A DNA stretch of 64,000 nt from Heterohyrax brucei (lineage: Eukaryota > Chordata > Mammalia > Hyracoidea > Procaviidae), in the NCBI GenBank assembly GCA_028571685.1, contig CM053143.1, positions 54,677,208-54,741,207 of the forward strand, written 5' to 3'. The number at the start of each line of letters is the position of its first letter. Position 1 is the stretch's first letter. The translations under genes and the position numbers were made by a program. This document shows, one piece after another, positions 21,734-34,380 of the stretch. The notes under the pieces were generated by a model. That model searched no databases. It worked only from the letters and a program-made list of their open reading frames with translations, and was not told where the DNA came from.

Positions 21734-22293
21734 ATGCTAAATAACATTATACAAGTTAGACAATGAATAAATCTCTATTGAATGAATCAGTGACTGGATG
21801 AGGGAATGAGCAGGTAATATATTTACTGGGGAAGTTCAGGAATGTGTTTTTTTTTTTTTCTTGTTCAGTACTTGAGTGATTAGAAAGTCATAAGCCAGAA
21901 ATTAGTATCTCAGGTACAGAACTCCCAGATGCATTTTTATATTTTATTATCCTTGTAATATTTGCATACAGAATGCCTTTTATGAAAGCATGTAGAGACA
22001 GATGAAAATAATGAGAGATAATTTACTCATCTTTGTTCAAAAGGGCTGCTCGAGTCCTTGTTTACTCGAGCACAAGCAAAGTGTCTCTGCCACTAACCAT
22101 GATATAACCAACTACTGAGCACTCAGAAAAGCTAAATCATCCTTAGTCTACCTGTTGTGTCTTTAATGTGGAAAAATATTATAAAGGAATTACCCCATCT
22201 TTTTTGGCAATGCTATAAATTAATCTGCTGGTTTAATTTCCAACTTGTTCCAGTGATCATTTCTTATGCTTTTTCCCACAGCAGTTTTATATC

Positions 22294-22791
22294 TGTCATG
22301 GATGGAAATGTGCCCCCTAAAAAATGTGTCTAGCAATTTAGCTAGGCCATGATTCCCAGTATTGTGTAGTGTTCCTCCGTGTTGTAAATTCTGCCTCTAC
22401 GATGTTCATGAAGGAGAATGGGCAGCAGTTGTATTGGTGAAGCGGGACTCTGTGTAAGATTGCATTGTGCTTTGAAGCAATCTCTTGGGATATAAAGGAA
22501 AGAAGAGCAAACAGATAGTCAGGAGACCTCATACTGTCAACAAAGAAGCAGTGGTGGGAGCAGAGCACATCCTTTGGAAGGGACCCAGGCTCACTGTGCC
22601 TCAGAAGTCTCCAATCCAGGAGAAGATTGACAGCAAGAACATTCTCCCACAGCCGGCAGAGAAAGCCTTCCTCTCTAGCTGACAAGGTGAATTTGGACTT
22701 TTAGGCTACTGGACTGTGACAAAATAAAATTTCACCTTTAAAGCCATCCACTTGTGGTATTTCTGTAAAGCAGCACTAGATGACTAAGACA
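22294..22791 (+). mobile_element. Solo LTR, TGTCATGG family (copy 7)
   Basis: A full-length 498-bp copy, from TGTCATGGATGGAAATGTG to 'gcactagatgactaagaca', with all family landmarks. Confidence 0.9.
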
Positions 22792-23267
22792 ACTTCCTGT
22801 TGTTTAGTTAGTTCCAACAGACAACATATCGGCTTAAGATAAAACTCTTTTACACATTTTTCTACTCTTTTATTCTTCTTTGTAGAAATATGGCTGGAGT
22901 AAATTGCCAGAAGATGATGATTTTAAATTTGTCATATTTAGCAAGTCATATTTTAACATATGCAAATATAAATTACAATATACAAATGCATGTGGCCTTC
23001 TTTTCTATGCAATACATTAGAAAGAGACATGTTTTACATCTTCAATGCTTCTTATTAAATATCTTGAAATATAGGGTAATTTGATATTACTTTTTAAGGT
23101 ATTTAGAAGAGTAATTTTGTTAATTTAAAATGTGGATTATATGTTCAAAGGAAAACATTTTAATGTTTCTCAAGCAATGTATAAATATAGTTAGCCATTA
23201 TTTTATTTGATGAGTAATATTTTTGCCATATTTTGAAGTCTAAGATTTTTTTTCACCATAAAGTATG

Positions 23268-23430
23268 AAAAATGGAAACTTAGGTGCAATATTGGTTAAG
23301 TGCTATAGCTGCAGACCAAAAGATATGCAGTTAGAATCCAGCCTCTCCTTGGAAATCCTGCGGAGCAGTTCTCCACTGTCCTATAGGTTCTTTATGAATC
23401 TGCATCATTTCTGTGGCAGCAAGTTTTTTT
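23268..23430 (+). mobile_element. AfroSINE, diverged
   Basis: The head 'ggttaagtgctatagctgca', a B-box-like 'gttagaatcc', 'ctccttggaaatcctgcgga' and a degraded tail ending in T-rich sequence appear in the standard order. Confidence 0.75.
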
Positions 23431-23661
23431 TTGTGTGTGTGTGTTATAAAATCCTTTTTTGGAAGAGTTGTTCATTTTCTTCTGATTAGCTGGAGTTTTT
23501 TTAAACAAATAAAACATTATTGTTTGAATTTAGCTATAACATATTTTGTATCACTGAAATGGTGCTATTTCTTATCCAGGCACTAAATTTTATTTTCATG
23601 AGAACTATTTGTGGAAACTGTGATGAAATCATTGTATTTGTCAGCCTCTTATTGCTTGGTC

Positions 23662-24179
23662 TGTTTTAGTCAGCTAGGGCTGCTCTAACAGAATTACCAC
23701 AGAGTGGATGGCTTTAACAAAGGAAGGTTTATTCTGACATAGTCTGGTAGGCTGCAAGTCCATATTCAGGGTGTCCGCTCCAGGGGAAGGCTTTCCCTTT
23801 GTCAGCTCAGGAGGCAAGTCCGGTATTGCATCAGTCTTTGTCCAGGGAGCCTCTTGGCGCAGGAACCTTAGGTCTGAAGGACTCGGTCTTCTGCTGCTTT
23901 CTTGATGATAGGAGGTCCCCAATTCTCTGCCTGTCTCCCTTTCCTTTTATCTCTTGCAGGCTGAAAGGACTAAGGGTGGGGCAAGACATACTCCACAGAA
24001 GCTCCCTTTACAGTGAAGCAGGGAGGTGATCTTACAAAGGGATTTATAGTCCCACCATAATCTTTTCACACACAGCATAGGAAAACCACAAAATGGAGCA
24101 CAGTCACAAGATACTGGGAATCATGGCCCAGACACATGGCTGCACATATTTTTGTGGGGACACAATTCGATCCATGACA
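23662..24179 (-). mobile_element. Solo LTR, TGTCATGG family (copy 8)
   Basis: Reverse orientation, about 518 bp, from 'tgttttagtcagctagggct' to 'cacaattcgatccatgaca'. It is closely similar to the copy at 32021-32546 in the middle part ('aggaaccttaggtctgaagg'). Confidence 0.9.
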
Positions 24180-24185
24180 TAGTTT

Positions 24186-24358
24186 AAAGCTCATTGTCAT
24201 TGAGTTGATTCTGAGTCTTCCACCCTCTAAAATTCCCCACCAAATTCACTCACAGCAATCAGCAGAACTGCCCACGAGGGTTTCCAAGAAGCACCTGGTG
24301 GATTTGAACTGCTAACCTTTGGGTTAACAGACACAGAACGTAACAGCTATGACCCCAG
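24186..24358 (-). mobile_element. AfroSINE, reverse orientation
   Basis: It opens with the tail complement ('tcattgagttgattctgagt') and includes 'gtttccaagaagcacctggt', 'ggatttgaactgctaacctt' and 'ccccagggttgc'. It starts within about 6 bp of an LTR end. Confidence 0.82.
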
Positions 24359-24365
24359 GGTTGCT

Positions 24366-24520
24366 GTAAACAAGAGTCAAGCTGCCTTATAGGATTTCCA
24401 AGGCTGAGTTTTGAACGGCAACAGACTGCTACAGCCTTCTTCCCATGAAGCCACTGGAGAGTTTGAATTGCCAATGTTTCCATTAGCAGCCAAGTGCTTA
24501 ACCACTAGGCACCCGAGCTC
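24366..24520 (-). mobile_element. AfroSINE variant with extra middle segment, reverse orientation
   Basis: It contains 'aggatttccaaggctgagtt', 'cagactgctacagccttctt', 'gagtttgaattgccaatgtt' and 'ccaagtgcttaaccactagg'. The middle segment matches the longer variant at 52393-52603. It sits directly behind the previous SINE in the same orientation. Confidence 0.78.
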
Positions 24521-24529
24521 TTTTGCTTG

Positions 24530-27500
24530 ATCTATCCTGAAAAACACAACGTTTTCACAGAAATCCCTGAATAAAAGCAGCAGATAGTCAAATTTTAGAT
24601 ATTTTCTATTAGGAGATTATGATAACTCTTTGACTTCTTGATCAGGAAAAGTGACTAGAAAATAAAAAAAAAAAAAATAACAAAAACTCAAATCCAGACT
24701 TTTCTACTTAAGGAGGGTGACAATAAAGAGAAACTAATACATGTTTTCTTTGAACGGCTTAATGAGAGTCACAGATACAAAGAACTATTTTACTATTTAA
24801 CAAATATTCATACCAAAAAAAAAAAAATGTAATGGAAAAACTTCTGGTGAGCATTCAAGACTAGAAATGCTTACCCCGTGGGACACAGAACATTTAATGG
24901 ATTTTCAGTTCTGTTCTAAATATTTTTTCTTTGCTCTGACAGTGCTGTGCAAAATGTCAGATTTTCTTCAGCTTTCTTTTCTTTGGGCTAAAAAAAACCC
25001 CTTGGCCTTTGATAATTTTTCAGAGACGAAATAGATGACAGCTCCCTACAAAAAGAAACATGCATTAATTAAAAGCGTTAGATACCAAAGCCTACAAAGA
25101 TGAGACCAACTCCAGTGTTCTGCGCAGTGATTAAGACTTCAGCTTCTAACCAACGATCGGCAGTTTGGCAGTTAAATTCTACAAGGAATTCTTTGGAATT
25201 CCCGTGATGCAGTTCTACTCTGTCTTATAGGGTGGTTATGAGTTGGAATTGACTCCAAGGAACTTTTTTTTTTTTTCCCCACAGCTGTGTAGTTTAAAAT
25301 TATACTTTGCTCCTAATCTGTGGAAATAAAAGTCAGTTGGCCAATTTGCCACTAAAAAGGTGAGGAAAAATGGCAGCTGCTGTCAAATTTAAGCTGTGTC
25401 TTTTGCCCCAATGTCTACACATTTAAAAAAAGAAAAGAAACCATAGACTAGTTAAATTAATTTTTTTAATTACTCTTTTTTGGAGAAGTTTTGTCCTAAA
25501 CCTTTTAATTTTGCTCCCATAATGCCCTGATTTTGTTTATATAACAAAATATATTAATTTAAATTTTATTTTATTAAAACCACCATCTGTAGTATTAGAT
25601 TTTTTGAGCATTGCTGACAGGCCATTCAGTGAAAGTCATTGGGGAAATTTATATGTTAGTAAAGAGAATTTTGTGATTGATGGAAAATTGAACAATATAG
25701 TATTTAGGAGAAAGCACCAAAATCTACAGGGGACAGTAAGTCACTTGTGTCTGAATTGACTGTTAACTTCAGATAACCAGTTTGCTTTGCTCCTGCCTGA
25801 GTTTACTTACTAAATTTAGATTTGTTTCAAGCCTTATTACTGCTTGTACAACATACTCCGCTAATTGCCCTCTGTTGAATATTTTAATATGTTCTTCCAT
25901 AATACAGATTTAATGATAAAGAATAAATTAAACTTATATTGCAGGAAGAAGGAGAATTGACAAACTAGTGCTTCCTAATTGCTGCCAAAGGAAGAGTAAT
26001 GCAGCTCAGGATTCAGGGGGAGTATTAATAATTCAATCAACAGATGGCTAACTGTATCTCTGAAAGAAGACGATGAATTTATTCTCATTTTCTCTCACCT
26101 AGTGGGAGATAAAAGTGGAATTATGGCTTTGTACCTTAACACGTCCACATTCCATATATGCCAAGAAATTTCAGTGAAATCATCTGATGTAGAGAGTAAA
26201 AAGTATAAAGGGTTATTCTGCAATTTCTAAACCACATAATACCCTCATTTCCATTCAGTTATAAGAATATCTTAGATTCTATGGACTTGACCCTGATTTG
26301 CCATTCAGGTGTTTTTCCATGAACTCATCTGTATCAGGCAGGTTCACTAGATTATGCTGTAGTGACAAATCACTCCAACATCCCAGTGGCTTATAAGACA
26401 CTCACACTAATACCCACTGCAGCTTTATTCTGTAGCCTCTTCACTCTAATATTTGTGTTGAAAGAACAAATTTTATCCAGCATTTGTTGTTTTTATACCT
26501 TCTCACAGAGATAGAAGAATTAATGTGGAACTAGAAAATGCTGTCTAAACATTTTTTTCAAAAGTACTAATACTATCTTAATTTCCATTTAACTGGCTAA
26601 AGGAAATAGCATGGCCAAGCCAGTTTTCAATGAGATGAGAATTAGAACTCTACAGGCAAAATTCCTGTAAGAAGGTTTAGCAAAAGTTTTGATAATAATA
26701 CACCTACCTCATAACATTTTTTTAAAAATTAATTCATAAAAAGTGTTGCCAATCTTGCAACTAAGTTTTCAAGACATCCACAAAGACTGAATAGACATGA
26801 TGGAGAAATAGAACATATTTCAATGAATGTAAAATATGCTGTCACGTATTTTCATATTTCTAGATTGGTTTAAAATCAGAGGAGCTTGATACTATCACTT
26901 GTGGTTTCCAGAAAACCTAACATAATGATAGATTTGCTTTTATTAGATGACGTTTCTGCTTGTAAGCCTATAGATAGCTATATATCCAAAGATTGTTATG
27001 GAAAATCAGTTCATTTCCCATTTTGACTTTTTAATCATTTATATAAATTTGTGGATCAATGCACAAATGAATTTATGCATAGTGCATTTACAGGAGATAA
27101 CTTTGGGAATAAGAATTATGATCTGGTGGCTCCAATATTGCAAATAAAAAGATAACAATAAGAAATCTTTGCCCTGAATTCATATTTTCATTCTTGGAAT
27201 GGGGTCCTTGAAATCACTGGTAATATTTTAAGCAACATCTTATGGCTCATGAAATATCAGAGCACTGCTGGAACAGAGAGGTACTGCTCCAACTATGAAA
27301 TCATCCATAGAACCTAGAAATTCATCACCCAAAGTAATTAGGACTAGGGAACAAAACACCGTGTACAAGAGCTAGAACTGTCAGCTGGTTATTGCTGAAG
27401 TCAGGACACTACCCCAGGAGCTCACTCCCAACTGGCTAAGTTAAATGTTTTCTGAAAAAGAGTAAAATTTATTGGCGATTTAATCAACATCATATGATAT

Positions 27501-27728
27501 ACCACAAGGTTATTTCGATAATACAGTACATCTTGGCCTAGACATCACATTGATACTGGCTCTATGTTCTGTCTTTGAGGGCACTGGACCCTAATCATAT
27601 ATATCCCTTGGACATAACCAGAGAGCACTGAAGAAGTACAGTGAGTACACGTCAACATATGTTCTCCCTTGTGTCCTTGGAGATCACATATTTTGTAACT
27701 GGAAATACAGAATACAGTCAGGATAATA
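24530..27728. other. Intergenic, mostly unique sequence
   Basis: Apart from one AfroSINE (25110-25262) and short A/T runs, nothing is recognised. A stretch near 26340-26420 faintly resembles an old MaLR LTR ('cccagtggcttataagacac'). Confidence 0.5.
25110..25262 (+). mobile_element. AfroSINE, diverged
   Basis: The order 'cagtgattaagacttcagct', 'gcagttctactctgtcttat' and 'gttatgagttggaattgact' is followed by a T run at about 25265-25276. Confidence 0.8.
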
Positions 27729-28293
27729 TCATACGAGCACTGACAAGCTTGTGAACTCACCCCAGAAAATGTGCTACATCCCTCATGGCTGAATATCACT
27801 AGTGTCACCATCAAAGTGCTCCCTTTGGGAAGCTATGCACCAATGCCATCACCCAGTCTACCCTTCAAAGGAGTTTCAGAACCCTTTTTCTGGAATGGTT
27901 ATCAGAGCTGTCCTATTACACTTGATGTCCTGAATGTCATTTAAATGTCTTCCTTTCAATACTTCTTTTATCTTTGGGTCAAGAAAAAGGTCACTGGGGG
28001 CCAGATCAGGTGAGTAGGGAGGGTGTTCCAGTACAGTTATTTGTTCACTGGCTAAAAATTCCCGCACAGACAACTATACAATTGAAATTTGTGAGCTTGC
28101 CATCTTGCCACTGTGCACAATTTCCTTTCCACAAAGAGTTCCCTCATTGCTTTGACGGGTGGCCTAGGCTCTAGCGTTGGTGCATAGCTTACCAGGCGGA
28201 GGGCTTTGAAGGGGACTGTAGTGATCTTCAGCAAGGGACATGCAGCACTTGAGAACAATTAAGCTTGAAGCCTTATTTGTCAGACCACGTATG
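27729..28293 (-). mobile_element. Internally deleted mariner element with both inverted ends
   Basis: Tc1/mariner elements move by a DDD transposase acting on terminal inverted repeats. The left end reads 'catacgagcactgacaag', and the reverse complement of the right end reads 'catacgtggtctgacaaa', so both ends are present. The element is about 565 bp, against about 1.3 kb for full mariners. Its minus strand keeps the transposase C-terminal part: LSVREFLASEQITVLEHPPY then SPDLAPSD (third catalytic Asp; open piece 28073-27876), KIKEVLKGRHLNDIQDI, and a degraded CIAS...DGDTSDIQ end to about 27790. The N-terminal half, with the DNA-binding domain and first catalytic Asp, is missing or unrecognisable. 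Confidence 0.85.
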
Positions 28294-29764
28294 TTTTCTA
28301 TGCTAGTCTTTCTACATGTAAAGAAAAATACACATAATAAAGAAAATATCATTTATTATTTGGGGAAAATTCAAATGAGACAATTTAAATTTTTGTTATT
28401 ATAACTGAGGTATAATTTATCCACTCTTCAGAAAGATTTAGAAAGAATTCATAGACACAAGAATAGAGTGCTGAAAATAAGGCACCCGAGAGGCAATTCT
28501 AAACACATTTGTATTTTGCTTTAGAGTCCTCACATATGTTTTCACACATTCTCCATAAATCTCTCAGGCCTGGGGAGGATCAAAGATACTATCATTCTTG
28601 CTGTAGTGGCAAAGGACCTTTTAAAGAAGGATGTGAGATTAGACCAAACTTCAAGTGGCAAGTTGGCTCCATGACCCCAGTTCATGCGGAGTTGCGTTGT
28701 GTGCAAAAAGAGTTTAATAGGCAGGGTCAAAAAGCACACCTCCTGTCTCCTTAATCCTTCTGCACTGTTAAACAAACACAAAGGAGAAGCTTCAGCACAA
28801 ATAGCTCTGACATTGCTTTGTTCCTGTGTTTTATACACTGTATTTGCTTCCTATATCGTTTAGACCTAGGACACTGCTTCTTTCTTCTCCATTGCTGGGT
28901 TTTCAGGTGTAAGTGTAATTATTCTGAAACATGAAATGACTGACTATACTCAAGAGGAAACAAGAACAAAAGAAATAAACACAGTGATTACACATGTAAT
29001 CAAATAATGAAGAAATGAGAATTCCAATACAGCATTTTAATAGCATTGTAAGAATTCATACAAAGATAAATGATGCTTTGTGTTCAGAAACCAGCCGACT
29101 CCACTGCAGCTGTGAGAGTGTGGCATTTTAAATCTGCAGATTTTGGACACAAGGAAACTCAAAATTTGGTAACAATAAAAGTCCTCAGTTATGTTTTTGC
29201 TTTATAGTAAATGAACTTTTTTTGAAATGACTATTATTTACAATAAAAATTGATGAGTAATAATACACACATGATTCCGCTTCACAAGAGCAATGATTCT
29301 GTCAGAGACTATAAGATGATTTATAAATCTTGCACTTAAGTAAGATTCCAAATTGGCTGCTCCTGAATCCATTGCTGTTTCTGCAAGGTGTGCAAGTTTT
29401 ATGGCTGCAGCTACCAAGGAGTGACAGTCTCGCTTGAATTTAAGAGAAATCCTAACTTAGCTTTAGAACTAAGACAGTGTATTTACATGGCTTTCAAAGA
29501 ACCCACTTGCGGTAATAACAGAGATGAAAATGAAGATTTAAACTCATTACCTCAGCCCTAGCGAAGAAATGCCATTTAGTTCTAGGGCTCAGCCACTCAT
29601 GCGTTCTAGATAGGAACCCCTAAATCTGTCCCCATAGAGCCTGAAACTTGAACTATCTTGGAGGCTCAGAATAATGTCAGAAATGCCTTTCAAATTCATT
29701 TTACTATTCTATGGAGCAAAGATATTATGTCTGTGTATCAAAAACTTTACACTGGTGGCATTTT

Positions 29765-29910
29765 GATTATGTGTTAGGCATTTTTTTCTAAGCACTTTAC
29801 AGAAATTAACCTATGTTACCACCCTTTGAGGTAAGTATGATTATCACCCTCACGATGTCCACAGAGACTGATAAGCAGGAATTGCAAATGGAAAGTAATG
29901 GCACAAATAT
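29765..29910 (+). mobile_element. MIR fragment
   Basis: 'tatgtgttaggcattttttt', 'taagcactttacagaaatta' and 'ctttgaggtaagtatgatta' match the MIR 3' half. Confidence 0.65.
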
Positions 29911-30109
29911 AAAGGTTTGGGATCAGCATTTTCAGTAAAGAGAACACAGAGGAAGAAAGAGATGCATAAACCTAGTTGTGGAAAAACATGGCAAAGATGC
30001 ACCCTTGCTGAGAACAGTGGACTACAGTTAGGGCACAGTGGCAAGGAGAGGATCTTTAATAGCTTGAAAATTACCAATATGCTTAACAGTTAATATGGCC
30101 TTTGATCAA

Positions 30110-30260
30110 AGAGATGAAGGTTTGAACCTTATTTTCCTCACCAGCTGCACGACTTTGAACTACAAACTAAACTTCACAGTTTCTTGTGCTTATCGTGAAA
30201 GATAAGTAAAATTAATGAATGTAATTAAATAGCATAATGTAGATAAGGCAGTTAGCATAT
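30110..30260 (+). mobile_element. MIR core fragment (weak)
   Basis: 'gtttgaaccttattttcctc', 'agctgcacgactttgaacta' and a run of 'taattaaatagcataatgta' fit the MIR core order. Confidence 0.4.
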
Positions 30261-30737
30261 TCTGATGGTCTTTGTGCAGTGCTTTTTAATTTAGTCCTTT
30301 GTCTTCACAGGTTCTTTAACATTAGTTCCTAATTTCCAACGGCATGCACTGCTGACAGATTAATACTCCGGTGCAGTTATTGCTAGCAAAAACTTCTCCT
30401 CAATAATTCTCAAATGCCTGCTATTTAGTGTTAAACGACATCACTCTGGCATTCCATACTTTCCAGGTTTTCTCATGATGTTGTGGAGTTAAAAATCTAT
30501 TTAATCTAAGAGAAACATTATCTCCATCATTTTATTAAAGGTGATTTTTATAAAGTCTCTTTTAGTTTATTATTTTCCTCTGGGGAAATGTGGCTAGTAA
30601 TACTTTCTCAATTAACCTCACAAGAATAGCATAATGAACAAATTAAAAAACTCATTTGAAAATTCTTTGAAAGCTGAAAAGACATACGTGAGTATTAGGT
30701 AGCAGTGCAAAAAAAAAAGAAAAAAGTGCTTTGAAAT

Positions 30738-30810
30738 CTAGTTCAAACCCAATTTACATCCTGACTCTGTCCCTTGCCAGCTGTGTGATGATAGCCCTTG
30801 TCATTCTTAT
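30738..30810 (+). mobile_element. MIR core fragment
   Basis: 'gttcaaacccaatttacatc', 'ctgactctgtcccttgccag' and 'ctgtgtgatgatagccctt' match the MIR core. Confidence 0.5.
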
Positions 30811-31942
30811 TGTTTATATCTAAAATCACGTGGAATGATATCTAGTTTCAAAGGAAAATATGTTATTGCTATATATTATCTTAACTTTTTGACAGAAGAA
30901 TGTCTTATCTATAAATCAATTTGACTCAAGGGCTTGAATCTTGTTTTATATTATTTTCTCATGCTCCACCATGACCAGCACAGGTGTACATACAGTAAGT
31001 GCAACGAAGAAGAAGAAAAAATACTGGTAGAATAATGATCATTACCAATCACTACTCTCCAAACTTTATCAAGCACCTACCCTGATTCCAATTTCCTGAT
31101 TCTAAAGGAACCAACTTCATTTTTTTCTTGAAATAGAAGTGAAGAGTTATTTTAGACATGAAGACTTAATTATGAGCACAATTGTAGTGATTGACAATTT
31201 GTTTATTATGACATGATTTCATGGAATTAAATGTGTATAGAGAATGGATGACAGCAAGGCCTAGACAGCTGTCATAAGATAGGATAAAATGGGCTGGCTG
31301 CCAGCAGACAGGGCAAGCATCAAACACGGTAGCTTAGCATTGGACTGCAGAAAAACAAAAAGAGCTGACAAACCAACGTGGTTTGAAGCAGGAAGGCATT
31401 AGTTCACACTATTTTAAATCAAAGGATCTATAATGACACTAAATGTAAAGGACAGGGTCACAAATGATGGTAAGAATGACAGTAATATGACAGTCTCTCA
31501 GAGTAATGGCTTACAACTGCATATCAAAGAATGTGAGTTATTTATCATTTTAGCTACTTCACTGTTACATCCATTGCAACGGAGAAGAAATTTATTTCAA
31601 CTACCCGCAAGACCTAAATCACAAAGGTAAATTGACAATTAAATATAATCTCATAGATAGGTTTCAATTTCATGCATCTTGGAATGGGACCTGAGTCTTA
31701 GATGATGATTTCCCACTTAGACAGTCCAAGAGTGCTCTGCTTTTGCGGATTAAATCTCAGTAAATATTCAGTAGGTGTGTGAAAGAAACACGCTTGCAAT
31801 ATAGCTTGCTAGTACTCATCCTTCAATAAAGATGTGTATGAGTAACCCTGCTTAGGAATTGCCTCCTTGTCACTTTCTGTGTAAGTACAATGCTACAAGT
31901 CTTTTTTTAAATCCAAATTTTATACCTATCATATAACAAGAT

Positions 31943-32633
31943 GGAAATTCTGGGAGTGCACTGGGTTAAAGTTTACATCTGCTAATCAAAAGGTCAGCAG
32001 TTCAAATCTAGTAACAGCTCTGTCATGGATTGAATTGTGTCCCCCAAAAATATCTGTAGCCATGTGGCTGGGCCTTGATTCCCAGTATCTTGTGACTGTC
32101 CTCTGTTTTGTGGTTTTCCTATGCTGTATGTTAAAGGATGGGGGGCGGGGACTGTAAATCTCTTCATAGGATCACCTCCCTGCTCCACTGTTAAGGGAGT
32201 TTCCCTGGAGTATGGCTTGCCCCACCCTTAATCCTTTCATCCTGTGAGAGATAAAAGGACAGAGAAGCAGGCAGAGAATTGGGAATCTCGCACCACCAAG
32301 AAAGCAGCATCGGGAGAAGAGTGCGTCCTTCAGACCTGAGGTTCCTGCGCCAAGATGCTCCCTGGACAAAGACTGATGTAATACCGGACTTTTCTCTAGA
32401 GCCAACAAGGGAGAAAGCCTTCCCCTGGAGTGGACACCCTGAGTATGGACTTGCAGCCTATCAGACTATGTAAGAATAAACTTTCCTTTGGTAAAGCCCT
32501 CCACTCTGTGGTATTTTTGCTAGAGTAGCCCTAGCTGACTAAAACAAGCTCCTTGGAAACTCTATGGGTAGTTCTACTCTGACCTCTAGGGTCACAATGA
32601 GTCAGTCCCAACTTGATGACAGTGGATTGGGTT
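31943..32633 (+). mobile_element. AfroSINE split by an LTR, perfect 11-bp target duplication
   Basis: SINE sequence lies at 31943-32020 and 32552-32633 around the LTR. TATAACAAGAT flanks the whole unit exactly (31932-31942 and 32634-32644). The two halves join in register: the head ends in 'gttcaaatctag' and the rest starts at 'ccttggaaactctatggg'. Confidence 0.93.
32021..32546 (+). mobile_element. Solo LTR with 5-bp target duplication, inside an AfroSINE (copy 9)
   Basis: It runs from TGTCATGGATTGAATTGTGT to 'agctgactaaaaca', 526 bp. AGCTC flanks it exactly (32016-32020 and 32547-32551). The SINE it splits resumes at 'gctccttggaaactctatgg'. TG...CA ends plus a 5-bp duplication support an LTR of an ERV3/MaLR-type retrovirus-like element. 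Confidence 0.95.
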
Positions 32634-32777
32634 TATAACAAGATAAAAAATGATACTTTGAGCAACTCTGGATTTAGTTGAGATTTAATGTTCAATTCAA
32701 TTTTGTAAAGAATGTTTAGGATAATGTAGAATAAGATCCAAACTACTTACCACAAGGCCCCTGTAGTCCAAAGGCTT

Positions 32778-33268
32778 TGTCATGGATTAAATTGTATCCT
32801 CCAAAAAAGGTATGTATTGATTTAACTGGGCCATGATACCTGGCACTGTGCAATGTTCCTAGAGTTGTAAACCCTGCCTCTAGGTGCTAAAGAGGGACTA
32901 TGGACAGAAGTTGTATTGTTGGGGCAGTACTCAGTCAATAAGATTGTATGATACCTTTAGGCAATCTGTTGGGATATAGTAGAAAGAAATGAGTAGAGAG
33001 ACAGAGCTACCTCGTAGCACCAGGAAAGAAGCACCAAGAACAGAGTGTGTCCTATACACTCGGGGTTCTTGTACCTGAGCAGCTCCCAGTCCACGAGAAG
33101 ACTGACAACAAGAACCTTCCTCCAAAACCAATAGAGAAAGCCTTCCCCGGGAACTGACACCTTGCATTTTGACTTGTGTCCTACTTAACTGTGAGGAAAT
33201 GAATTTCTCTTTAATATAGCCATGCACTTGTGGTATTTCTGTTAGAGCGGTACCAGATGACTAAGACA
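32778..33268 (+). mobile_element. Solo LTR, TGTCATGG family (copy 10)
   Basis: It runs from TGTCATGGATTAAATTGTA to 'accagatgactaagaca', 491 bp, with all family landmarks. Confidence 0.9.
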
Positions 33269-33715
33269 GTGCCCCTAAACTGAGAGAGGAGAGTTGCTGT
33301 CCCAGTGGGTCTGAAAGGCAGTAGTAGTTCCGGACCAAGGAGCTACCACTCAGAATATGGACAACGTGGTTGATGCCTAGGATCTTGTATTAGCCACATT
33401 CTCCAGAAAGGCAGAGCCATTGTGTAGGTTATCTCAGAGAATAGAGGATTATTTTCAAAACCTTTAGGGCTAGTGTAATGTATTCTGCTGATTTGCTTGT
33501 TATCTCTTCTTTTCCTCCAGTTTCTGCCATTTATAATGGAAATGTCTAGTTTGTGCCTGTTCTACCATTGTACCTGTGAGAACAGATAACCTGTATTATA
33601 CACTTCATAGATGAGAGGGATTTTTGGATTTTGGACTTGGAGTTAGGACTTTTGCTACGACATGAACATGTTTTGCAGGTTGCAAGGTGTGGTTTTTGGA
33701 GTCCAGAGGGTAAAG

Positions 33716-34185
33716 TGTCACAGATTGAATTGTGTCATCCCCCCAAAATGTAGATATCAATTTGGCTGGGCCATGATTTCCAGTATTGTGTGATTTTCCT
33801 ACATGTTGTACATTCTGCTTTTGTGATGTTAATATGAGAAGATGAGGGACAGTTGCACTGATGAGACAGCACTACATTTAAAAGAATGCATTGTGTCTTG
33901 AGTCAATTTCTGTTTGAAAAACGAATTGACTAGAGAGACAGAAAAGGAGCACAAGAGCAGAAAATATCCTTTGGATTTTGGGTCCCTGCACCTGAGAAGC
34001 TCCCAACTGAGGGGAAAATTGACAAAAACGACCTTCCTCCAGAGCCAACAGACAAAGCATTCCTTCCTTTGGAGCTGACATCCACTATTTGGACTTTCAT
34101 CCTACTTTACCATGAGGAAATAAATTTCTTTTTGTTAAAGCCATCCACTTGTGGTATTTTGCACTACTACTAGATGACCAAGACA
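33716..34185 (+). mobile_element. Solo LTR, TGTCATGG family (copy 11)
   Basis: It runs from TGTCACAGATTGAATTGTGT to 'ctagatgaccaagaca', 470 bp. Confidence 0.9.
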
Positions 34186-34380
34186 GGCTCATTTCTCATT
34201 GTGAGCCATTCTCCTACTTAGTAACCATTTTACAGACACCATGACACTTTTCATTTCCTAGAACAATGACTTCTCAGCATAATGGCATTGCTCATTCCCT
34301 CATACAGTGTGGAATGTTCTCTAACTTCTTACTTGGAAGACTTTTTCTCTTCCAAGTCTTACTTTAAATATTTGCCCTTG

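Larger units (their letters stand above)
28294..31931. other. Intergenic, unique sequence with MIR scraps
   Basis: Only MIR fragments and short A-rich runs are recognised. Open frames up to 98 codons (28838-28542, minus) show no family features. Confidence 0.5.

Noticed and set aside
22338..22685. 115-codon minus-strand open frame
   Set aside because: It lies wholly within an LTR of the TGTCATGG family, and comparable short frames appear in other copies by chance.
27545..27814. 89-codon minus-strand open frame beside the mariner
   Set aside because: It overlaps the mariner 3' end and its inverted repeat, in a frame unrelated to the transposase.
32021..34185. LTR pairs as a complete provirus
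   Set aside because: The gaps between neighbouring LTRs (232 and 447 bp) contain no gag, pol or primer-binding-site-like sequence; they are solo LTRs.
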